Below, piece by piece: positions 45,855-53,869 of a stretch of 64,000 bases of DNA (position 1 is the stretch's first letter; each line of letters opens with the position of its first letter). The notes beneath the pieces are model-generated. The model was not told where the DNA came from and ran no database searches. It saw nothing but the letters and a program-made list of their open reading frames with translations. Position numbers and translations under genes: made by a program. Origin of the DNA: Swaminathania salitolerans (GTDB taxonomy: Bacteria; Pseudomonadota; Alphaproteobacteria; Acetobacterales; Acetobacteraceae); contig NZ_BJVC01000003.1 of NCBI RefSeq assembly GCF_007988945.1, positions 186,001 through 250,000 of the forward strand, in the 5' to 3' direction.

Positions 45855-46757
45855 TCAGATCCAGTAGGCGATGCGCGCCCGGAAACGGGCAAAGACGAGC
45901 GAAGCGCAGATGAGGAGAAGGGCGCTATGCGCCAGAGCGGCCCCCCACACCATCAGACCCGCACTCTCCCCCAGAAGCGGTGTACGCATGATCGAGAGCA
46001 GGGGATAAAACGGATCGAGCAGAAGCCAGCGCCGCATGGGGCCGACCAGCTCCGGGCGCCAGATGATCGGCGTGATGAAGAAGAAGACCTGAATCAGAGA
46101 GGCCACGATCGGCGGGATGTCGCGAAATCGCGCGCCCAGAAGGCCCAGACAGAGCATGATCGCCATGCAGTCCACGATCCAGAGCGCCGTAGCAGGCACG
46201 AGAAGCCACAGATCGCCCGGAACCACACGGAAAATCAGCAGAACGACGACGACCACGGCCGCATTATGCAGCAGGATCAGGGCATTGCGGATAAGGGCAC
46301 GGCAGGCATAGACGGAAAAAGGCATTCTGCTGGCCTGAATCAGCCTGCTTTCCTGAACGAAAACCCCTGCGCTTTCGCTGATGACCGTGGAGAGGAACGA
46401 CCAGAGCACGAGCGAGAGCGAGAGAAAGGGCAGATAGTCGCGCAAGGTCATATGAAACAGCGTGGCATAGAGAAAGCCGAGCGCTGCGACCATGACGGCA
46501 GTGGAGATGGTCAGCCAGAACGGGCCGAGCATGGAGCCGCGATAGCGCATCCTGATATCGAGCCAGCCCAGCGCAAATGCGAGCGGCAGGAGACGCAGCC
46601 CGTCTCTCACATCCCGCCCGGCAGCACGCAGGCCACCGGCAAACGAGAGCGGCGCGAGATCGAGCACCGCGCCGCCGGAACCGGATGTCGTCACGCTGCG
46701 TGCCTGCGCGCCGGATGCCCCGGCATCAGGTATCTCTGCGTCAGATGTCGCCTTCAT
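45855..46757 (-). CDS. Polysaccharide export ABC transporter permease (Wzm/KpsM type)
   Basis: A 300-residue ABC-2 type permease with six predicted helices. After a 55-residue polar lead, DIRMRYRGSMLGPFWLTIST is the conserved cytoplasmic loop of the family, and RFRDIPPIVASLIQVFFFITPIIW the ABC-2 signature region. ATG 46757 follows GGGGG and the next residues are conserved; a longer open frame up to 47060 is not coding and collides with a small rightward gene. It makes the channel for the ATPase encoded downstream. Confidence 0.88.
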   Translation of the reverse strand: MKATSDAEIPDAGASGAQARSVTTSGSGGAVLDLAPLSFAGGLRAAGRDVRDGLRLLPLAFALGWLDIRMRYRGSMLGPFWLTISTAVMVAALGFLYATLFHMTLRDYLPFLSLSLVLWSFLSTVISESAGVFVQESRLIQASRMPFSVYACRALIRNALILLHNAAVVVVVLLIFRVVPGDLWLLVPATALWIVDCMAIMLCLGLLGARFRDIPPIVASLIQVFFFITPIIWRPELVGPMRRWLLLDPFYPLLSIMRTPLLGESAGLMVWGAALAHSALLLICASLVFARFRARIAYWI

Positions 46758-46937
46758 ATCCCCCGCTCTTCGCTGATCCGTTCCATTTTGCAGCTCTAGC
46801 CCGACAGACCGGGGCCTCCAAGAGGGATGTCCACAATAGCCATCCGCCCGCGGCGACGCGGACAGACACGATCGGGATGGATTTAAGGGCCGCTCCGGGA
46901 CTATACTCCCCTTTCGAACCGACGGCAGGACCAGATC

Positions 46938-47081
46938 ATGCACGCTGCCGACTATTTCATGATCGCCTTCGTGATCGTCGCCTATGCGACCGGCCCCCTC
47001 CTCGCTGCCTTTCTCGTCAGGCGGATCAACAGATCCGATCTGTTCGAGCAGGAGGAGCATCAGGGCCGGGAAAAGCGCTAG
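46938..47081 (+). CDS. Small single-span membrane protein (47 aa)
   Basis: A 47-residue frame with an AGGA ribosome site before its ATG. Residues 7-27 (FMIAFVIVAYATGPLLAAFLV) form one clear membrane helix, followed by a charged tail RRINRSDLFEQEEHQGREKR. It faces away from the exporter genes and stops just before the convergent phosphodiesterase gene. No known family recognised. Composition and ribosome site favour a real gene, but it is too short to be sure. Confidence 0.5.
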   Translation: MHAADYFMIAFVIVAYATGPLLAAFLVRRINRSDLFEQEEHQGREKR

Positions 47082-47117
47082 GGCGAAACCGCGTTCCGGG
47101 CGGTCGGGGGCGTAATC

Positions 47118-48146
47118 TCAGAACCGGATCGTCATGCCCTGTTCGGCAAGGGTGAAGACGATGCCGGAGCGATTGCCCTGTTCCAGCTCCGACGCGATCC
47201 GGTCGGTCTCCGCCCCGTCCCGTATCGTCGAGGGCTTGATATGCGAGACCAGAACCGGAAACCCCCTGAGCGAAACGCCCGATCGTTCCTCCAGCATCGA
47301 GAGCGATTGCAGCAGCCAGCGTGGCGTCAGATGACCGAACAATGCCCCGTCCGGTCGGGAATTGTCATAGGAACATTCGATGACGATCCCTTTCAGACGA
47401 TGCGTTCGCAGAAGCGGCGCGACTTCGTCCCATAATGCTGCGAGCCTGTTTTCCCCCTTGTCGCGATCCGGACCCGTATCGCCGAGATAGAGCAATGCGT
47501 CCTCTCCCGACCGGAGCAGAAACGCCGTCGATTCCACCCCGGCATGACTGAGCGGATAGGGCGTGACGCTCAACCCCGTTCCGGGCAGGGACTGGCGCCT
47601 GCCTGTGGCGAGCGGATGGTAATGCAGAAGGCCGAGCGCCGGAGCCGCGCCCTGATCCGCCAGATTGGGCCAGACCCTGTGATTGAACAGATCGTCACGG
47701 AAGACGGAAAGGACCGACGGCAAGGCATAGATCGTCTTGCCCGGATCCTCAGGAGAGACGGCAAGGAGCCCGGCAACGTGATCGAGATGGGCATGGCTGA
47801 TCAGATAGGCTCCGACGAGCTGATGCAGCAAAGCGAGGGTGCGCGCAGTGCCGGGAGCCGGAGCGAGGGCCACATCGTCGAAGGCATGGCGCCGATCGGC
47901 GATGGCGAGCCCGTGAAAAACCGTTCCGGCATCGAGAAGAACCCCCCGGGACGAACCCGTCCTGCGGACCAGATAGGCACTCAGATTGCTCTCATCCAGA
48001 CCGCCTCGTGCGCCGAGAACGGTCACGGTGAAATCCTGCGCCATTGCCGGAGAAGAGAAACATATGCCGAAGAACAGGATAAAAATATTGATCGAACGCA
48101 GCAGGAATAATTCCATCGGTCTGTATCGCGTGTATTTATTGTTCAT
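47118..48146 (-). CDS. Class II 3',5'-cyclic-nucleotide phosphodiesterase, exported
   Basis: A 342-residue metallo-beta-lactamase-fold protein of the class II phosphodiesterase family (CpdP/PDE1). The zinc motif SHAHLDHVAG has His118, His120, Asp122 and His123; further ligands are in YPLSHAGVESTAF, LYLGDTGPD and LVSHIKPS. A signal peptide (ELFLLRSINIFILFFGICF, ending AMA-Q) puts it in the periplasm, where it could scavenge cyclic nucleotides. ATG 48146 is preceded by an AGAGAG-rich site. Confidence 0.85.
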   Translation of the reverse strand: MNNKYTRYRPMELFLLRSINIFILFFGICFSSPAMAQDFTVTVLGARGGLDESNLSAYLVRRTGSSRGVLLDAGTVFHGLAIADRRHAFDDVALAPAPGTARTLALLHQLVGAYLISHAHLDHVAGLLAVSPEDPGKTIYALPSVLSVFRDDLFNHRVWPNLADQGAAPALGLLHYHPLATGRRQSLPGTGLSVTPYPLSHAGVESTAFLLRSGEDALLYLGDTGPDRDKGENRLAALWDEVAPLLRTHRLKGIVIECSYDNSRPDGALFGHLTPRWLLQSLSMLEERSGVSLRGFPVLVSHIKPSTIRDGAETDRIASELEQGNRSGIVFTLAEQGMTIRF

Positions 48147-48274
48147 GTTATTCTCTCTCTTCCCCGTGGCAATGAGGATATCCATGGAATGAACGCCGCC
48201 GACAGGACCGGATCATGAAGGCCCTGCCCTCCCGAACCGTCATGGCGCCCCGTTGCGCACATGTCAGGAGCAAC

Positions 48275-49285
48275 ATGACGCCCGTTATGGGCAAGAGCCG
48301 GTCAGGCAATCCGCTGCCCCATTGCGCGATCCGTCGCCTCCTGACCTTCATCGTCGCGTTGTCCGGTCTTGGCGGCTGCGACGCAACGCCCCCGACACCG
48401 GACGGGCACTGTGTCGTCGAGACGATCGGGCGCATGCCTCTGCGCAGCCTGGACAATATTCCCGTGGTCGAGGCGAGACTGAATGGGAAACCCGTTCTGT
48501 TCATGGTCGATACCGGCGCTTTCAGTTCGGTCCTGTATCTGGATGCGACCAGGGATATCGGACTGGATTACACGGGAAAATTTATCGACGCCACCGGCGC
48601 GCGCGGCCATGAAACCCAGCAGATCGTTCTGGTCGATACGCTCGATCTCGGAACCGGGAAGGATACCGGTCACTATTTCGCCCTGTCGCGATCGTCGCTC
48701 CATTCGACCAGGCCGCCCCTCCCTCCTCTCGTCGGACTGCTCGGCGCCGAGATCCTCCTGTCTTCGGATCTGGTGATCGACATGCCGCATCACGAGATGC
48801 AGCTCCTCGGCATGAAACGCTGTCCTTACATCACCCCCTTCTGGGGCGGTACGGTCCACAGCATTCCGATCACGCTGGACAGGGACGACAACAAGATCCA
48901 TCTCACTTTCAGGATCGACGGAAGCAAGGACATTCCGGCCATTTTCGACACGGGGGCCTCGACGACGGTCGTTCCCTTCTATCTCGCCCGCCAGAAGCTG
49001 GGGTTATCGCGCAAGGATATTGCCGGAGACAGGAAGAATACCGACGTCCATGCGATCGGGAACGGAGAGCTTACGAGCTATCATCACATATTCGATGCGG
49101 TAACGCTCGGCGATTTCGTCATCAATCATGCTCGCGTCTCCATACTGGAGGAAGACACGCTGGATTACGCCTTGTTCGGCGCCAATTTCCTGAAGAGCAC
49201 CCGGGTCTGGATCAGTTACAAGGGTGCCATGTACGTCCAGCATGTTTCGGAGATGCGCGCACCCCCAGGCGCCGCACATCCCTGA
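48275..49285 (+). CDS. Retropepsin-like aspartyl protease, lipoprotein
   Basis: A 336-residue protein with two aspartic-protease-type motifs, DTGAFSS at residues 79-85 and DTGASTT in the second half (about 225), so it looks like a two-lobed or internally duplicated retropepsin fold. The N-terminus has a basic-hydrophobic signal RRLLTFIVALSGLGGC with a lipobox Cys35, so it should be anchored to a membrane facing the periplasm. The best ribosome site (CAGGAGCAAC) precedes ATG 48275, though an upstream ATG at 48215 is in frame. Related proteins carry out periplasmic peptide processing. Substrate unknown. Confidence 0.78.
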   Translation: MTPVMGKSRSGNPLPHCAIRRLLTFIVALSGLGGCDATPPTPDGHCVVETIGRMPLRSLDNIPVVEARLNGKPVLFMVDTGAFSSVLYLDATRDIGLDYTGKFIDATGARGHETQQIVLVDTLDLGTGKDTGHYFALSRSSLHSTRPPLPPLVGLLGAEILLSSDLVIDMPHHEMQLLGMKRCPYITPFWGGTVHSIPITLDRDDNKIHLTFRIDGSKDIPAIFDTGASTTVVPFYLARQKLGLSRKDIAGDRKNTDVHAIGNGELTSYHHIFDAVTLGDFVINHARVSILEEDTLDYALFGANFLKSTRVWISYKGAMYVQHVSEMRAPPGAAHP

Positions 49286-49302
49286 GGCCTTGTTGCGTGG
49301 CT

Positions 49303-49330
49303 GAACGGGGTATCCGGACGGGGTTATCCG
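49303..49330. repeat. Tandem repeat, 2 x 14 bp
   Basis: GAACGGGGTATCCG and GACGGGGTTATCCG lie 17 bases after the protease stop, followed by a partial third copy. Confidence 0.55.
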
Positions 49331-49431
49331 AACAGGACAGTCGAGAAGGCCAGCTCACAGGGCCCCTGTCCGGGGAAAGGAACGATTGAGACAGGGGAGA
49401 CGGGGAGACGCCGCTCCGTTGGAGCCGGTCC

Positions 49432-49998
49432 TCAGTGGAACCAGCCGGATTCCTTCTTGACGGCCGCCTGACCCTCGAGCACAGCCTGCTCCCCTTTCTT
49501 CTCGAGAAGGGTCTTGCTGCCGGCGCTGAGATTGCGAGCGGCATCCGCATGGGATTTGATCACGTCGGTTTCCGCATCCTTTTCGTGCAGTTCCCGATCG
49601 ATGAACTCGTTTTCCCGGGCGATACGGGTCTTGGCCGCCTGAAGCTTCAGACGGCGCTCCTCCAGGGCGAGGGCACGCATCTGGTCTTCGTAACCCTGAT
49701 CGCGTTTCTTGTCTGCCGCCGCCGCAGCGGCCGCCTCCCGCGCGCGGGCGTCTGCCGATCTCTGTCGGGCCGCCGCACGTTTCTCCCGGGCTGCCTTTTC
49801 CTGCTTGTAGGCATTGACCTGCGCTTCATAGGCACGCCGATACCGTTCCTGCTCCTCATGTTCGGCATTGGCCACCGCGCCGATCTGTGCGTCGAGCGCG
49901 GTCTGAGCCTGTCCCGGAGCAGCACCAGCGATAAGCCCGGCGCCGCAGAGCACCCCGAAGCCGACGACCAGACCGAGATTTTTCCAGGGCTGCCGCAT
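49432..49998 (-). CDS. Exported coiled-coil protein (DUF5384-like)
   Basis: A 188-residue protein with a signal peptide (LGLVVGFGVLCGAGLIAGAA, ending AQA-Q). Residues 40-165 are a long charged coiled coil rich in Ala, Glu, Lys and Arg (YKQEKAAREKRAAARQRSAD). This looks like the small DUF5384 family of unknown function found next to glycine-zipper proteins in acetic acid bacteria. The downstream tail ends KKESGWFH. It follows the lipoprotein gene on the same strand after 5 bases and probably works with it in the periplasm or envelope. Confidence 0.75.
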   Translation of the reverse strand: MRQPWKNLGLVVGFGVLCGAGLIAGAAPGQAQTALDAQIGAVANAEHEEQERYRRAYEAQVNAYKQEKAAREKRAAARQRSADARAREAAAAAAADKKRDQGYEDQMRALALEERRLKLQAAKTRIARENEFIDRELHEKDAETDVIKSHADAARNLSAGSKTLLEKKGEQAVLEGQAAVKKESGWFH

Positions 49999-50003
49999 GG
50001 AGA

Positions 50004-50516
50004 TCAGCCCGCGTTCTTGCCGGTCGGACAGGTCGCATTGGGCTGGATCCGCGTGACGTCGGGCGCGGTCTGCACCATGATCGCCTGACCGAGCTTGAAC
50101 TCGCAGATCTTGCCGACCTGTGCGGAGTTGAAGGTATGACCGTCCTGCGTGTAGGTCAGCGAGACACCGGCCACCATGACCTTGCCGGGAACGAGAGATC
50201 CGGCACCGGCGCCGACACCGGCACCGCCAATTCCGGCCAGAGCGCCGAGACCCGCCGTTCCACCGACACCCGCGCCGAGTCCTGCACCCAGACCCGCACC
50301 GAGAAGGGCCCCGCCGATCTGCGCGGCGCGCTGGTTCTGGGCGTTGCTGACCTGCACCTTGGCGGGCAGAATCGCGAGAATATTGACGACCTTGGCTTCC
50401 TGCCGCGAGTTGACCTGATCGGCCGTATAGGAATCGGCACGGTTTTCCTCTCCCGGGGTCGCACAGGCGGACAGGGCGAGAACAGACGAGACGCAGAGAA
50501 CCAGACGGAACTTCAT
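50004..50516 (-). CDS. Glycine-zipper lipoprotein
   Basis: A 170-residue protein with a clean lipobox (FRLVLCVSSVLALSAC, Cys18). The middle, about residues 65-105, is a glycine/alanine-rich segment with GxxxG repeats (GAGLGAGLGAGVGGTAGLG), the pattern of glycine-zipper membrane-inserting helices. The C-terminal part carries GQAIMVQTAPDVTRIQPNATCP. It resembles SlyB-like outer-membrane lipoproteins. ATG 50516 is chosen because the signal peptide starts there. It is co-transcribed with the coiled-coil gene. Confidence 0.78.
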   Translation of the reverse strand: MKFRLVLCVSSVLALSACATPGEENRADSYTADQVNSRQEAKVVNILAILPAKVQVSNAQNQRAAQIGGALLGAGLGAGLGAGVGGTAGLGALAGIGGAGVGAGAGSLVPGKVMVAGVSLTYTQDGHTFNSAQVGKICEFKLGQAIMVQTAPDVTRIQPNATCPTGKNAG

Positions 50517-50637
50517 GTTGGGGACGGCCATTTCAGATGTTGTTGCTGCGAAATCTGATATGTTCGAATAAAGATTCATCAAATACACAATTCGTCCATA
50601 TCTATTATTTTTTATATCGTATTAATTATTTTTCCTT

Positions 50638-50713
50638 TGCCCGGTCTCCCCGCCACGCCGCTTCTGCGGTCCGTCATGGCTTTTCGCATCCCGCGCAGAG
50701 CCGGGCATTTTTT
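50638..50713 (+). ncRNA. Structured leader with U-tract ahead of queE
   Basis: TGCCCGG-T-CTC (50638-50648) pairs with GAG-CCGGGCA (50698-50707), closing a 70-base element with a 10-bp stem, and six T residues follow immediately. Inside is a second hairpin CCGC-TTCT-GCGG. The upstream gene is on the other strand, so this is not its terminator. It looks like a 5' leader that can end transcription before queE. It does not match the known preQ1 riboswitch classes I can recall. Confidence 0.55.
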
Positions 50714-50751
50714 CGCTTGCATCCTGCTTCCGGCTCGACGACATGCGGTGG

Positions 50752-51393
50752 ATGCCATACGCTGTGAAGGAAATGTTCGCGACACTCCAGGGAGAAGGCG
50801 CCCATACCGGCCGCGCCTCGATCTTCTGTCGCTTTACGGGGTGCAATCTCTGGTCCGGTCGGGAACAGGATCGGCACAAGGCGGCCTGTACCTTCTGCGA
50901 TACGGATTTTCTCGGTACGGACGGACCCGGCGGCGCGCGTTTCGAAACGCCGGAAGCCCTGGCTGACGCTCTGGCGCTCAGATGGTACGAAGCGGCGGGC
51001 GAGTCGGAGGGGCGCTATGTGGTCTTCACCGGCGGTGAACCACTGCTTCAGGTCGATCCGCCCCTGATTGCCGCCGTCCATGCCCGGGGCTTCGAGATCG
51101 CGATAGAGAGCAACGGAACGCTCGAGGCCCCGGAGGGGATCGACTGGATCTGCGTCAGCCCGAAACCCTCGAGCCGCATCGTGCAGCGCTCGGGCCATGA
51201 GCTTAAACTGGTCTTTCCCCAGGAGTCCCTTCCTCCCTCGACGTTCGACTCATGGGATTTCTCGCAGTTCTGGTTGCAGCCGATGGATGGCCCCGATCGC
51301 GCCGCCAACACGGCGGCTGCCGTGGCCTACTGCCAGAAGAACCCGCGATGGCGCCTCTCCCTGCAGACACACAAGCTGATCGGAATACCCTGA
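50752..51393 (+). CDS. queE: 7-carboxy-7-deazaguanine synthase
   Basis: A 213-residue radical-SAM enzyme that makes 7-carboxy-7-deazaguanine, the third step of queuosine synthesis. The cluster cysteines C31, C46 and C49 form CX14CX2C, the extended spacing seen in one QueE subgroup. TGGEPLLQ is the SAM motif and IESNGT and CVSPKP are the usual later blocks. The start [16 protein letters not shown] is the family N-terminus; a second ATG 9 bases earlier is in frame. The stop overlaps queC in TGATG. Confidence 0.93.
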   Translation: MPYAVKEMFATLQGEGAHTGRASIFCRFTGCNLWSGREQDRHKAACTFCDTDFLGTDGPGGARFETPEALADALALRWYEAAGESEGRYVVFTGGEPLLQVDPPLIAAVHARGFEIAIESNGTLEAPEGIDWICVSPKPSSRIVQRSGHELKLVFPQESLPPSTFDSWDFSQFWLQPMDGPDRAANTAAAVAYCQKNPRWRLSLQTHKLIGIP

Positions 51394-52094
51394 TGCTTTC
51401 AGACGAGACCGCACTCGTTCTCTTTTCCGGCGGCCAGGATTCGGCGACCTGCCTCGCCTGGGCACTTTCACGGTTTTCGCGCGTGGAAACGCTGGGTTTT
51501 GCCTATGGCCAGCGCCACGCCGTCGAGCTCGCCTGCCGCGACCGCCTGCGGGAGACGATGATCGAGGCGATGCCCGAATGGGCGCCGCGTCTGGGGGCCG
51601 ATCATACGCTCGATCTCGGCATTCTCGGCGAGATCTCCGAGACGTCGCTCACGCGCGAGGCCGAGATCCGGATGAGCGATAGCGGATTGCCGACGACATT
51701 CGTACCGGGTCGCAACCTGCTGTTCCTCACCTTCGCTGCGACACTTGCCGTGCGACGTCATGCCCGTCACATCGTCACGGGCGTGTGCGAGACGGATTAT
51801 TCGGGTTATCCCGATTGCCGCGACGACACGATCAAGGCGCTTCAGGTCGCGCTCAATCTGGGGATGGAAGAGCGTTTCGTGCTGCATACGCCGCTCATGT
51901 GGCTCGACAAGGCCCAGACCTGGAACCTCGCCGCCACTCTGGGGGGGGCGCCTCTGGTACGGGCCATCAACGAAGAGAGCCACAGCTGCTATCTCGGCGA
52001 CCGGACCCACCGGCATGACTGGGGCTACGGATGCGGCACCTGTCCGGCCTGCGAACTGCGCGCCCGGGGATGGTCGGAGTATATCGATGCTTGA
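51393..52094 (+). CDS. queC: 7-cyano-7-deazaguanine synthase
   Basis: A 233-residue ATP-dependent enzyme that turns the carboxyl compound into preQ0. The PP-loop [19 protein letters not shown] opens the protein, [16 protein letters not shown] is the middle motif, and the zinc-binding cysteines are in [20 protein letters not shown] and the following PAC. It overlaps queE by 1 base and queD by 8 bases, so all three are translationally coupled. Confidence 0.95.
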   Translation: MLSDETALVLFSGGQDSATCLAWALSRFSRVETLGFAYGQRHAVELACRDRLRETMIEAMPEWAPRLGADHTLDLGILGEISETSLTREAEIRMSDSGLPTTFVPGRNLLFLTFAATLAVRRHARHIVTGVCETDYSGYPDCRDDTIKALQVALNLGMEERFVLHTPLMWLDKAQTWNLAATLGGAPLVRAINEESHSCYLGDRTHRHDWGYGCGTCPACELRARGWSEYIDA

Positions 52095-52641
52095 GCTGAG
52101 TTTTACCCGACGTTTCAGCATGGGACACCGGCTGATTTCCGGCAGTTCGGAACGCTGTGCGATCCCTCACGGGCATAATGAGTTCGTGACCGTCACGCTG
52201 CAGGCGACGCGCCCGTCCCGTCTCGACGGCGCCGGGAACGTGATCGTCCCTTTCGCGGACGCAAAGAGGCGCTGGCACGATTTCGTCGATACCCGGCTGG
52301 ATCACGCTTTCCAGATCTCGTCGCAGGATCCGCTTCTGGACTGGTTCCGCACGAGGGAGCCGGAACGCATGACCCGGCTCGTGATCACCCCGGGCGATCC
52401 GACGACCGAGCTCATGGCCGCCCTTCTCTACGCGAAGCTGGCCGCATTCCTGCGCGACGACGGAGATATCCTGAGATGCACCTGCCTGAGCCTTGAGGAG
52501 ACCCCGACGAACACGGTCACGCTGAGCGGAGGGCCCGAGCCCTATCTTCCGGTTACGACCGAAGCCGCAACCGGGGCCGATCGCTCCGTCTGGTGGCACA
52601 GGGCCGACATGACGATCTCCGATCTCGGTACGGAACTATAA
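52087..52641 (+). CDS. queD: 6-carboxytetrahydropterin synthase
   Basis: A 184-residue member of the PTPS/QueD family, the second step of queuosine synthesis from the GTP cyclohydrolase product. Zinc ligands are His in FSMGHRLIS and the HGH in [10 protein letters not shown], where the Cys is the catalytic one. Later DHAFQ and PTNTVT motifs are present. It is longer than many QueD proteins (about 120-150 residues), with extra loops in the centre and a longer C-terminus. It closes the queE-queC-queD operon. GTP cyclohydrolase I, which supplies its substrate, is encoded 7 kb away. Confidence 0.9.
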   Translation: MLELSFTRRFSMGHRLISGSSERCAIPHGHNEFVTVTLQATRPSRLDGAGNVIVPFADAKRRWHDFVDTRLDHAFQISSQDPLLDWFRTREPERMTRLVITPGDPTTELMAALLYAKLAAFLRDDGDILRCTCLSLEETPTNTVTLSGGPEPYLPVTTEAATGADRSVWWHRADMTISDLGTEL

Positions 52642-52709
52642 GCCGGAATATCTGGCCGGACGTCACGCAGCGGAAGACGCATCAGGAAAACATCCGGATG
52701 CGCCATGAC

Positions 52710-52862
52710 TCAGGCCGTCTGCGGCCACTCCGGACCGAGAAGCTGGACATGCACGCGAAATGCGCCGTGATCGTCCGATTTGATCTCGGATTGCGCAGCA
52801 CGATCGGATCGCGTGTCCCTGATATGGCTCTTGTCCTGGGGGGATGTCGACGTCTTGCTCAT
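52710..52862 (-). CDS. Small hydrophilic protein (50 aa)
   Basis: A 50-residue frame preceded by AAAGGAG with good spacing to ATG 52862. It reads MSKTSTSPQDKSHIRDTRSD and continues with charged residues, ending VQLLGPEWPQTA. There are no membrane segments or cysteines. No family recognised. The strong ribosome site is the main support. Confidence 0.5.
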   Translation of the reverse strand: MSKTSTSPQDKSHIRDTRSDRAAQSEIKSDDHGAFRVHVQLLGPEWPQTA

Positions 52863-52926
52863 AACCATCTCCTTTACGACACACCAACAGGGAAACATGG
52901 CCTCAATCCGGCGTCGCCATGATAAA

Positions 52927-52974
52927 ATGGGGCCATGACAGAATGGGGCGATAATGGAATGGGGCATCCGCTGA
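52927..52974. repeat. Tandem repeat, 3 x 16 bp
   Basis: Three units beginning ATGGGGC (first unit ATGGGGCCATGACAGA) lie upstream of the small leftward gene. The unit contains ATG and stop codons in several frames, so it is not coding. Confidence 0.55.
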
Positions 52975-53159
52975 CGATGTCGTTGCTGCATCGGTCTCAA
53001 CGTATTGCGTGCGTAAAGTTTCCGGCCTTTCCCTCGCCCGGGCATTCTGCCGTTCATATGCGCGCCTCAAGCGGGGATTTCGACGCGACCGCGCAAAACC
53101 CTGTCGGGATGGGAGAACGGGGCTGGTCATATCGGCCACAAGCGTGGTCTTGATAGATC

Positions 53160-53795
53160 ATGCTTCTGCGTGTCATCGATCTCGAAACAACCGGCGCCCA
53201 TCCCCAGACATCGGAGGTCATCGAATTCGGTTCGGTCGACGTATCGCTGAATGACGGCTCCTGGCAGACCGGCGCGATCACGAGCCGTCTTTTTCCTCCC
53301 ACGGGGCCGCTCACACCGGAAACCCAGGCCGTCCACCATCTGACGGACGCGGATTTCACTCCCGGATCGCCCTCCGCGACACCGCAGATCTTGCGTGAAA
53401 TGGTGTTGCGCGCGCCCAGACCCGACATGCTGGTCGCCCATCATATCGCCTTCGAGCGCCACTTCCTGACCGATGCGGTCACGGATGCGCTGCCCTGGCT
53501 CTGCACGTTGCGCATCGCCCAGAAACTCTGGCCCGACGCACCGCGTCACACGAACCAGATCCTGCGCTACTGGCTGCGCCTCGATCTCGATCGCACTCTG
53601 GCGTCACCCGCGCACAGAGCCGCGCCGGATGCCTATGTGACGGCTCATATCCTGATGAGACAGCTCGAAACCGCACCGCCCGAAACCCTGCTCGAACTCA
53701 CGCGCGCACGACATGTACGCCGCGGCGCGGCCCTGCGCTCCGGACGCGCGATGAACACCGAACAGCCGCGTCTCTTCGCCCGGAACGAGGATTGA
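53160..53795 (+). CDS. DEDDh 3'-5' exonuclease (DnaQ-like)
   Basis: A 211-residue nuclease of the DnaQ/RNase T superfamily. The acidic motif Exo I is VIDLETTG (Asp6, Glu8), Exo II holds the Asp-type residue around the LVAHHIAFERHF block, and Exo III is HRAAPDAYVTAHIL, giving the DEDDh set. It is a free exonuclease domain, too short to be a polymerase III epsilon with linker. It may trim DNA or RNA ends in repair. The stop is followed by the end of the convergent Hint gene. Confidence 0.85.
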   Translation: MLLRVIDLETTGAHPQTSEVIEFGSVDVSLNDGSWQTGAITSRLFPPTGPLTPETQAVHHLTDADFTPGSPSATPQILREMVLRAPRPDMLVAHHIAFERHFLTDAVTDALPWLCTLRIAQKLWPDAPRHTNQILRYWLRLDLDRTLASPAHRAAPDAYVTAHILMRQLETAPPETLLELTRARHVRRGAALRSGRAMNTEQPRLFARNED

Positions 53796-53869
53796 ACGCG
53801 AGGAAAAGGGCGCCGGCACGCGGAAGCGCCGGGACCGCCTTCAACCGCCGGTAACAGGGTCACGCTGCG

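Noticed and set aside
50638-50713. Assignment of the que leader to a known preQ1 riboswitch class
   Set aside because: The size and pairing do not match the short preQ1-I pseudoknot, and I could not find the conserved bases of classes II or III; it is kept only as an unclassified leader.
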